Shown in pieces: positions 1-5,936 of a DNA stretch of 7,233 nucleotides (positions within the stretch are counted from its first letter, which is position 1; each line of letters starts with the position of its first letter). Made by a program: the position numbers and the translations under genes. The notes below the pieces were generated by a model. That model was not told the DNA's origin. It did not search any database and was given only the letters and a program-made list of their open reading frames with translations. Where the stretch lies: assembly GCA_013360825.1 (NCBI GenBank), contig JABWAY010000208.1, positions 1 through 7,233 of the forward strand. Direction: 5' to 3'. The DNA comes from Candidatus Brocadiia bacterium. Lineage in GTDB: Bacteria; Planctomycetota; MHYJ01; WSZJ01.

Positions 1-1189
1 CGGCCGCGCCGTTGCCGAGCGCGGCCTCCACGCATCCGAGCAGGTGAGCCCCCTGCGGCCCCGCGGCCTCCAGGTGGGACTTCGCCTCCTCGAACCGTCC
101 CCCGAACCAGGCCAGCGTCCCCGCGGCGAAACGGACATCCGGGAGTTCCTTCCGGGCCGCGTCTCCCGAGAGCGCCGCGAGGTGGGCCTCGGCCTCCGCA
201 CCCCGTCCGTCCCCCGCGAGCAGGACCACGAGGCGTACGCGGGACAGGACATGGTACGGAGACACCTTGGTCGCGCCCTGGTAGGCCACCAGCGCGCGGG
301 ACGGCAGGCCGAGCGCCTCGTACAGGAGGCCCAGCTGCGCGTACACCGTTTCGCGCCCGCCCTGCCCGCGCTCCAGGATCGTCCGGTAGGCGCGGATCTC
401 GCCGTCCGGGTCCGACATCCGCGCGAAGGCCGCCGCCAGCTTCGCGACGACCGTTTCCTTCATGCTCAGCCCGACCGAGATCTGGTACTCGCGCGCGGCA
501 AGTTCCCACAGCCCCGCCGCCGCGCACTCGTCCCCCAGCTTCTCATGCTCCAGCGCGTTCGTGCCGGCGGCGATCTCCGCCGCACGCTTCTGCAGCCGCG
601 CCGCGGTGGTCAGCCCCTCCCGGATCTCGATGTAGTCCGGTTTCCGGAAGACCCGGACCTGGCCGTTCTTCAGCTTCAGCCGCACGAGGCCGTCCGGTTC
701 GCGGGCGATGATGGTCCCGATCACCTCACCCGTGGGGGTCACGACCGTGTCGAAGACTTCCTCCGGCGGCGTCGGGAGCAGATCCTCCCCCGCGACCTTT
801 CCCGCGGCCCTCGCGGCGGCGAGCCAGTCGTCCGCCGGAAGATCCGCCGCCGCCGGGACCGCAACCCGCGGCTGCGCCACCCGCGGGTCCGGCGCCGGAC
901 GCAGCATCGGAACCGCCCCGGGATTCGCCGGGAAGTCCGGGAGCCCCAGGTCCTCCGCCGGAAGATCCCGTCGATCCATGGCGGGCTTGTAGGGGTCGCC
1001 TCCCGGAGGCCAGAGCGAGGCGAAGTCCTGGGGCACCCACCGGGGCTCGGGCACGGGCGCGGCTTCGTAGGTCCCGCGCGCCGACACGCTCACCGGATCC
1101 CGGTCCACCGACGGCGCGGTGAGAAAGAGCACCAGCGCCAGCAGCGCCGCCGCCGCGCCCGCCAGCCATTCGCGAGGGAGATTTTTCAT
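1..1189 (-). CDS. Membrane-anchored TPR protein, PilP/GspC-like layout (partial, C-terminus beyond left edge)
   Basis: My translation runs from ATG at 1189-1187 through 396 codons to the left edge with no stop. Residues 1-9 are short and basic (MKNLPREWL). Residues 10-25 form one hydrophobic helix, either a signal anchor or an uncleaved-looking signal peptide. Residues about 30-120 are a Pro/Ala-rich, probably disordered linker. Residues about 146-190 look like a small beta-barrel of SH3/KOW type (TPTGEVIGTII, then VRLKLKNGQVRVF). Residues about 193-396 are helical with TPR-like pairs, for example AQLGLLYEALGLPSRALVAY near 284-303 and AAGTLAWFGGRFEEAKSHLE near 355-374. The start codon overlaps the stop of the PilO-like gene as ATGA, and no convincing Shine-Dalgarno precedes it, so translation is probably coupled. 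Helix, Pro-rich linker and small periplasmic beta domain are the layout of GspC/PilP, which bind the secretin; the TPR part would be an addition. By position it resembles Amuc_1099. The PilP-like role is inferred and no family assignment is certain. Confidence 0.8.
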   Translation of the reverse strand, partial: MKNLPREWLAGAAAALLALVLFLTAPSVDRDPVSVSARGTYEAAPVPEPRWVPQDFASLWPPGGDPYKPAMDRRDLPAEDLGLPDFPANPGAVPMLRPAPDPRVAQPRVAVPAAADLPADDWLAAARAAGKVAGEDLLPTPPEEVFDTVVTPTGEVIGTIIAREPDGLVRLKLKNGQVRVFRKPDYIEIREGLTTAARLQKRAAEIAAGTNALEHEKLGDECAAAGLWELAAREYQISVGLSMKETVVAKLAAAFARMSDPDGEIRAYRTILERGQGGRETVYAQLGLLYEALGLPSRALVAYQGATKVSPYHVLSRVRLVVLLAGDGRGAEAEAHLAALSGDAARKELPDVRFAAGTLAWFGGRFEEAKSHLEAAGPQGAHLLGCVEAALGNGAA

Positions 1190-1971
1190 CGGCCGAAGAT
1201 GAACCCCGATTCCCTGTCGTCTTCCTTCGGTTTCACGTCGCTCACCTGAACTCCGCCCAGCGCGATCCGCAGCACCACCTCCGAGGAGTCCGACTTCTCG
1301 CGCACCAGCCGCGCCCGCACGACGGCGTACGGGCTGTCCTTCTGCTGAAGGGAATGGAGGAGGCGCGCGAGGGCGTCCGTCGGCCCCGCGACCTCCACGA
1401 CGACGACGGTCCGGCGCACCGGCCCGGCGTCCGCCATGTCGGGACTGAAGAAGTCACCGGCCTCGACGGGCGACTGGATCAGCTCGATCCGCTGCACCCC
1501 CGCATCCACGATGCGCGGGACGATCCGGCGCGCGAGTTCCAGCGCCGGCAGCAGCCCGGGGACGTCCTCGCTCCCGGGGCTCGCGGGAAATCCGGGGCGC
1601 TCGGGAACCACGACGTTCTTCTCCGACGCCACCTTCGACAGCATGTTGGTCAGGGCGTTCAGCTGCTCCCCGTACACGACCACCGGGTCGGACCCCGCCG
1701 CCGCCGCGGGAGGATTGTACAGCCGCTCCAGCTCGGCAACCCGGGCCCTCAGCGCCTCGACCTCCCCCTCCAGCTGCCGGCGCGCGCCCGCCGAAAGCGC
1801 GCCGCCTTCCGAGGACTTCACCGCCGCGCGCAGCCGGTCGGCCCCCGCCAGCGCGTCCGAAGCCGCGCCGCGCGCCGGGATCGCCACGCCGAACAGCAGC
1901 ACCAGCGCGACCAGGATCATGGATCCCGTCACGATCGCGAACACCCGGTGGGCGGCGAAGTATTCCTTCAT
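1186..1971 (-). CDS. PilO-like / Amuc_1100-family inner-membrane pilus alignment protein
   Basis: This 261-residue protein has a short cytoplasmic N-terminus, one membrane helix (about residues 10-32), a coiled-coil stretch (about 38-85, including EGEVEALRARVAELERLY), and a periplasmic alpha/beta part. In that part, residues 139-166 (ending in VDAGVQRIELIQSP) and 186-243 (TVVVVEVAGPTDALARLLHS, then VVLRIALGGV) read as the alternating strands and helices of the ferredoxin-like PilO core. PilO pairs with PilN in the inner membrane and links PilM to PilP and the secretin; Amuc_1100 of Akkermansia is a relative with the same helix/coiled-coil/ferredoxin layout. The ATG at 1971 overlaps the stop of the PilM-PilN gene as ATGA, and GGAG lies 5 nt upstream, which supports this start. 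The last 18 residues (DVKPKEDDRESGFIFGR region) form a charged tail. The family is supported by layout and context; sequence identity to PilO is expected to be low. GspM would be the main alternative name. Confidence 0.82.
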   Translation of the reverse strand: MKEYFAAHRVFAIVTGSMILVALVLLFGVAIPARGAASDALAGADRLRAAVKSSEGGALSAGARRQLEGEVEALRARVAELERLYNPPAAAAGSDPVVVYGEQLNALTNMLSKVASEKNVVVPERPGFPASPGSEDVPGLLPALELARRIVPRIVDAGVQRIELIQSPVEAGDFFSPDMADAGPVRRTVVVVEVAGPTDALARLLHSLQQKDSPYAVVRARLVREKSDSSEVVLRIALGGVQVSDVKPKEDDRESGFIFGR

Positions 1972-3569
1972 TGCAGCTCCAGCTCAAATTCGAAGAAGCT
2001 CGTCCCCTCCTGCTTGTCATACTTGCGGCTCGTCACCGCAAGCCCCAGCGGATGCTTCTTCAGCGCCGCCATGTACTCCGGCAGGCTCCCCTTCCCCTCC
2101 TCCGGATCCTGCGCGAGCCCCCGCAGTCGGACCCGGTACCCCCTGGGAAGCGTCTCATCCTGGCCCGCTGGGGTCATGTCGACACTCGTGAGCCAGATGC
2201 CGTCGGGCTTGGTCTCGCGCGCGGCGCTCAGCGCCCGCACCATGAACCCGCCCGCCTCGGCCTCCCGGCAGAGCGTCTCGATCTTCCGGCGGAGCGCGTC
2301 CCTCTCCTCCAGCAGCTCCGCGCCGCGGGTCGCATTCGCATCCAGGTCCCGCTTCGCCGCCGCAACCGCCTCCTGCCGGCCCTTCGCATCGCCCTTCGCT
2401 CCCATGGCCGCGACCGCCTGCCAGCTGCAGGCCAGGAGCAGGAGGGCCGCGCCCGCGATCGCCACGGCGCCGCGGCGGGTGAAGGCGCGGCGGTCGCGCA
2501 TCTGCTGCGGGAGAAACGACAGGCGGGTCGCGGGTTTCCCCGAGGCCATCAGCGCCAGCCCGGCCGCGACCGCCATTTCGCTCGGCGCCTCGAAAAACCC
2601 CTTGGGGAGGTTGGCGCCGGCGAGTTCCCACCCTGCGAAGGGGTCGAAGGGTGCGACGGGGATTTTCAGCATGTCCTCGATGAACCGGGGGAATCCCGCG
2701 AGGCGGGCGCCCCCGCCGGAGAGGTAGATGCGGGAAACGGGGAGGGGACGCTTGGTCTGCGTCCGGGCGAAGCCGATGGAACTGGAGAGCATGGTGGCGA
2801 TCTGGCCGCAGGCGTTGAGAAGCGCCTGGCGGACGCCGTCGGCCCTGGGATCGGAGTCTCTTCCCCGCGTCAGGTCGCGGACGGCGACCTTTTCCTTTTC
2901 GGCCTCGGCGGGGGGGATGCGGAGGGTGGAGGCGATGGCGTCGGTGAGGGTCTTTCCGCCGCCGTTGATGTTGCGGGCGAACGAGAGCCTTCGGTCCTCG
3001 ACGATGATGACGTCGATGTTTTCGGCGCCGATGTCCGCGAGGAGGACGCACTCGCCCTCGCGGCAGTCCTGGGACTGGAGGAAGACCTCGTAGAGGGCGA
3101 GCGAGTTGGGGACGACGTCCTGCACCTGGACGCGGCATTCCTGGAGGAAGGCGACGCGGGCGTCGGCGTATTCGGTGCGGATGAGGCCGACGAGGAGGGG
3201 GAGTTCGGCCGCGCCCGGCTCCGCGGAGAGGACGGCGCGGTCGCAGTAGACGGCCCCGGTTTTTCCCCTCACCTGCTGCATCTCGAAGTTCACGAGGCTT
3301 TCGAGCGCGGCGGGCGGAACGTTGGGGACCTGGGAGAACCGCAGGTTGACGTCGCGGCCCGTCGCGCCGGCGAAGACGGTGCCGGCGCCTTCTCCCGCCC
3401 GCGCCAGGATTGTCATGAGCGCGCGCTGCTGTGCGGCGCGGTCGTCCCCGCCGGTCTCGCCGGTCTGCCAGCGGATCCTGCCGCCGCCGACCACGCGCAC
3501 GGTGCCGCCGCGCCGCTCGACCTCGAGGGCCTTGACGGAGGAGGCGCCGATGTCGATTCCGAGGCCCAT
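1968..3569 (-). CDS. PilM-PilN fusion: actin-like ATPase plus PilN membrane protein of a type IV pilus-like machine
   Basis: This 533-residue protein joins two normally separate pilus proteins. Residues 1-345 are PilM. The actin-fold phosphate-1 motif is GIDIGASSVKALEV (4-17), phosphate-2 is LLADIGAENIDVIIVED (176-192), and the adenosine motif is IYLSGGGARLAGF (281-293). Residues 346-533 are PilN: a short linker with LSFLPQQMRDRR (350-361), which matches the INLLP-type motif by which PilN binds PilM; a membrane helix (366-389); a coiled coil (about 392-434); and a ferredoxin-like periplasmic domain (about 437-533) with the typical PDGIWLTSVDMTP (455-467) and YRVRLRGLAQD (478-488) strands. PilM alone is usually about 350 residues and PilN about 180-200, so the total fits an end-to-end fusion. 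The start ATG at 3569 shares its A with the stop of the FHA gene (TGATG) and has AAGGA 6 nt upstream. The frame stays open far upstream, but MGLGIDIG is the family N-terminus. The first half strongly prefers C-ending codons and the second half G-ending codons. Confidence 0.92.
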   Translation of the reverse strand: MGLGIDIGASSVKALEVERRGGTVRVVGGGRIRWQTGETGGDDRAAQQRALMTILARAGEGAGTVFAGATGRDVNLRFSQVPNVPPAALESLVNFEMQQVRGKTGAVYCDRAVLSAEPGAAELPLLVGLIRTEYADARVAFLQECRVQVQDVVPNSLALYEVFLQSQDCREGECVLLADIGAENIDVIIVEDRRLSFARNINGGGKTLTDAIASTLRIPPAEAEKEKVAVRDLTRGRDSDPRADGVRQALLNACGQIATMLSSSIGFARTQTKRPLPVSRIYLSGGGARLAGFPRFIEDMLKIPVAPFDPFAGWELAGANLPKGFFEAPSEMAVAAGLALMASGKPATRLSFLPQQMRDRRAFTRRGAVAIAGAALLLLACSWQAVAAMGAKGDAKGRQEAVAAAKRDLDANATRGAELLEERDALRRKIETLCREAEAGGFMVRALSAARETKPDGIWLTSVDMTPAGQDETLPRGYRVRLRGLAQDPEEGKGSLPEYMAALKKHPLGLAVTSRKYDKQEGTSFFEFELELQ

Positions 3570-5581
3570 CAGCGGTCCTTTTCCTGCGCATCGATGCGCT
3601 GCAGGAGGATCTCGGCTTTCGCGGCGGCGTCCTGGTGGGTCGTGCGATCCATCACGGCCTCGCAGAACGCGCGGGCAAGCGCGAGGCGTCCCTCGTTCAG
3701 GTAGGCCTCCGCGAGCTGGAGCAGGCGGCCGACCTCGCCTCCGGCGGCCTCCGCCGCGATCTGGGCGCGGAGGGCCTCGACGGCTTCCCGTTCCGCCATC
3801 GCCTGGTGGGCGTACTCCGTCCCTTCGAATTCGCGCTCGACCGTCAGGTACTCCTGCGCCGCCTCGTCGCACCCTGCGAGACGGCCGCTGAACTCCGCGT
3901 CCGCGCGGCGGGCCCGCGCCCGGCGCAGGGCGGCGTCCGCGACTCCCCTCAGAACATCGGCCCGTTCCTGCGCGGCGAGCCCGAGTTCGGTCTTGGCGTG
4001 GGTGGAGGCGACGGTCTCGTACAGGCCCAGGGCCTTCCCGAACTGCCGGGACGACTCGGCCTTCGACGCCTCCTCGAGCCCCGCCTGCGGGCGGACGGCC
4101 GACCCCTCGGGCTGGAACGCGATCTCGAACGCCTCCGCCGGGAATGCGATCACCGTCTTTCCATCCACGACGGACACCGTCGCCTCGGGTCGCAGTTCGA
4201 GGACGATCCGCCCGGCGCCGCGCCCGATCACCACCCGCGGCGTCCGGACACGGTCGATCACCGGGCGCCCGTCGGACTCGGTGTCCGACGTCCCCAGGAC
4301 CAGGCGGGCCCCCGCGCCCTTGACGGCGAAGCGCAGCACGAACCCTTCCCCCTCCGCGTCCCGCTCCTCCGTCACCGACGTCACCCCGACTCCCTCGGGG
4401 TTGGGGAGATCGTAGTCCGCCCCGGCCGCGCTCCGGCGCGCCCGCACGGCGCAGGTCGCGTCCGCGCCGTCCAGGCCGACGGCCGCTGGGATCCAGGACG
4501 TGTCGCGCGTGGTGAAATAAAAGATTCCGGGCGCCTCGAAGACCGCCTTCACGGCCCGCCCGGCCACGGGCGGCCGGTCCGCCAGCGCACCCTCGGAGAA
4601 GTCGATGTCGTCGAACACCGCTCGCCCCATGTCGCCGGAGACGGTGCAGGCGAGCTGCGCCTCCACGGCGCCCTCCGGGACCGCCCACGTCCCCCCGACG
4701 TCCCCTTCCTCCGCGGTGAGCCCGGTCCCGCTCCAGGCGAACGGCGTCTCCGTTCCGGCGCGCAGCCATCCGACGCGCAGGCCGGCCGCGCCGCCGCTGG
4801 GGCGCAGCCACCCGGTCAGGCGGTAGGCCTTCTTCTCCTCGACCGGCACCCGAGGCCCCCAGGCCTCCGCCAGCCCGCGCTCCCCGGGCTTCCGGGCGAC
4901 CTCCATCCCACCGCCCTCGCGGCCCGGCGCCGCCACCAGGGCCGTGGGCGAAGCGGGAGCGCCTTTCCAGTCCGCGGACAGGTCCTTGCCCGGGGGGTAG
5001 TCGAACGATTTCCAGGACTCCGTCGTCGCGACCGGCTTCGGCTTGCTCCGGTTCCTGAGCACCAGACCGGTGACGACCCCGGCGACCGCGAGGAAGGCGA
5101 CCCCCGCGGCGATCGCGGGGCCCGCGCCGCTGCTCCTCCGCCCCCAGCCGACCACGTCCCCCGCAACCGAGGGCTTCATCGCCGCACCGAGATTCTCCGC
5201 CGTCTCCGAGCCCTCCGCACGCAGCCGCTTCGTCTCCGGCGCGTCGCTCCGCTTCTCCCCCGGCTTACCGGCCGCCACCTCGAGCTTGATGCCGTCGGGC
5301 TCGACGATCAGCCGGATCCGGCAGATCCCGACGTCCACCTGGTCGCCCGCCTTCAGCTCCCGCTCCTTGACCGGCTCGCCGTTGACCAGCGTCCCGTTCC
5401 GGCTGCCGAGGTCCCGGACGGTCACCGAACGGTTCACGCGGCGCAGCTCGCAGTGGACCCGCGACAGCGACGAGTCCATGATCGCGATCCCGTTCTGCGA
5501 AGAGCGCCCGACGGTGAGCGGGTCCGGACCGAGCGGTATGACCTGCGGATCGTCACCCAGCTTGAGCGTCAGAGACGTCAT
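3569..5581 (-). CDS. FHA-domain transmembrane protein with extracytoplasmic carbohydrate-binding-like and TPR-like domains
   Basis: This 670-residue protein leads the operon. Residues 1-100 are a canonical FHA domain, the fold that binds phosphothreonine peptides. The key residues are present: G25-R26, S40-R41-x-H43, N62-G63 and N67 (VGRSSQNGI, SLSRVHCEL, DLGSRNGTLVNGEPV). A charged linker (101-150) leads to one membrane helix (about 155-175), followed by basic RNRSKPK, which would normally favour the inside; topology is therefore assigned from domain type rather than charge. Residues about 226-330 resemble a CBM4/9-type beta-sandwich (YRLTGWLRPS, WAVPEGAVEAQL, AVFDDIDF). Residues 343-500 form another beta-rich region of unknown family. 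Residues 501-670 are helical and TPR-like (FGKALGLYETVAS, LLQLAEAYLNEGRLALARAF). FHA - one TM - external domains recalls YscD/PrgH ring proteins of type III secretion, but no homology is claimed. ATG 5581 was chosen because the FHA fold begins there and the promoter lies upstream; GGAG is 11 nt before it. The protein probably couples Ser/Thr-kinase signals to the pilus complex. Confidence 0.87.
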   Translation of the reverse strand: MTSLTLKLGDDPQVIPLGPDPLTVGRSSQNGIAIMDSSLSRVHCELRRVNRSVTVRDLGSRNGTLVNGEPVKERELKAGDQVDVGICRIRLIVEPDGIKLEVAAGKPGEKRSDAPETKRLRAEGSETAENLGAAMKPSVAGDVVGWGRRSSGAGPAIAAGVAFLAVAGVVTGLVLRNRSKPKPVATTESWKSFDYPPGKDLSADWKGAPASPTALVAAPGREGGGMEVARKPGERGLAEAWGPRVPVEEKKAYRLTGWLRPSGGAAGLRVGWLRAGTETPFAWSGTGLTAEEGDVGGTWAVPEGAVEAQLACTVSGDMGRAVFDDIDFSEGALADRPPVAGRAVKAVFEAPGIFYFTTRDTSWIPAAVGLDGADATCAVRARRSAAGADYDLPNPEGVGVTSVTEERDAEGEGFVLRFAVKGAGARLVLGTSDTESDGRPVIDRVRTPRVVIGRGAGRIVLELRPEATVSVVDGKTVIAFPAEAFEIAFQPEGSAVRPQAGLEEASKAESSRQFGKALGLYETVASTHAKTELGLAAQERADVLRGVADAALRRARARRADAEFSGRLAGCDEAAQEYLTVEREFEGTEYAHQAMAEREAVEALRAQIAAEAAGGEVGRLLQLAEAYLNEGRLALARAFCEAVMDRTTHQDAAAKAEILLQRIDAQEKDR
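3576..3580 (-). promoter_or_regulatory. Shine-Dalgarno for the PilM-PilN gene
   Basis: AAGGA on the minus strand lies 6 nt before the ATG at 3569, inside the last codons of the FHA gene. It decides the start of the fusion gene, whose reading frame is otherwise open for more than 1 kb upstream, and it gives the gene its own initiation signal besides TGATG coupling. Confidence 0.7.
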
Positions 5582-5584
5582 GTC

Positions 5585-5616
5585 GGGGAGGGCTCCGCGG
5601 GGTGGGGTGGGAGGGG
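5585..5616 (+). other. G-quadruplex motif in the leader region of the operon
   Basis: Six G-runs lie on the plus strand: 5585-5588, 5590-5592, 5599-5602, 5604-5607, 5609-5611 and 5613-5616. The last four are joined by single-base loops (T, T, A), the arrangement that gives the most stable intramolecular quadruplexes. The plus strand is the template for the minus-strand operon, so the transcript carries the matching C-runs in its 5' leader. The motif is seen directly; folding and any effect on transcription are inferred. Confidence 0.55.
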
Positions 5617-5636
5617 TCGCGACAGGGGACCCGGGG

Positions 5637-5666
5637 ATTCTAGCGGCGCGCACCGGACGCCGTCAA
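5637..5666 (-). promoter_or_regulatory. Sigma70-type promoter of the FHA-PilMN-PilO-TPR operon
   Basis: On the minus strand TTGACG (5666-5661, 5 of 6 to TTGACA) and TAGAAT (5642-5637, 5 of 6 to TATAAT) are separated by 18 bp. AT-rich hexamers this good are rare in the surrounding DNA. Transcription would start near 5630, leaving a leader of about 50 nt before the ATG at 5581. The perfect 8-bp palindrome GTCGCGAC (5616-5623) would lie at roughly +8 to +15, where an operator could sit. The promoter was found by eye and has no expression support. Confidence 0.62.
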
Positions 5667-5936
5667 ATGTGCCCGGAGACGCGGTGTCGGGGGTGCGCCC
5701 GCCGCGCTCCCGGTTTCATCGGTCCGCGCGGCTCCGCGGCGCGTTAGACTGTGGAGAGAGGGCGCGCGGAAGCCGGCGGCCCGGGCCGGACCGCCCAAAG
5801 CCACGGCCCGAAAATCGCCATGGTCCGGCACGACACCGGCCGGCTCCCGCACGCTCTCGCTCGTGTTCACATCCGGGTCTACGCCGGCCGGCCCGGTTTC
5901 CTCCCTCAATTCAGCGAAAGGTCGCCCCCCGCGCCC

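Larger units (their letters stand above)
5582..5936. other. Divergent intergenic region
   Basis: These 355 bp separate the starts of two divergent transcription units. The left part holds the operon promoter, its palindrome and the G-rich leader. The right part (about 5670-5936) shows no convincing gene and no good promoter for the plus-strand gene. It contains a 12-bp perfect palindrome, CGGCCCGGGCCG (5776-5787), and a 9-bp direct repeat, CCGGCCGGC (5836-5844 and 5884-5892, 48 bp apart). Both may be chance in DNA this GC-rich. Confidence 0.6.

Noticed and set aside
3570..4811. Upstream extension of the PilM-PilN frame to 4811
   Set aside because: The extension translates to Arg/Gly-rich low-complexity sequence inside the FHA gene. 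The PilM N-terminus MGLGIDIG and an AAGGA at 6 nt define the start at 3569.
5582..5653. GTG at 5653 as the start of the FHA protein
   Set aside because: The extra 24 residues precede a complete FHA fold, and the codon lies between the -35 and -10 hexamers, upstream of the likely transcription start.
5727..5738. CGCGG-CT-CCGCG hairpin as a terminator or attenuator
   Set aside because: It has a 5-bp stem with a 2-base loop and no T-run on either strand; it is not a plausible intrinsic terminator.
5745..5750. TAGACT as a -10 box for the plus-strand gene
   Set aside because: No -35-like hexamer lies 16-19 bp upstream, and the leader would be about 180 nt. The match alone is too weak.
5776..5892. 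Palindrome CGGCCCGGGCCG and repeated CCGGCCGGC as operator sites
   Set aside because: All are pure G/C strings in extremely GC-rich DNA, so chance occurrence is likely. They are noted in the intergenic entry but not called as regulatory sites.
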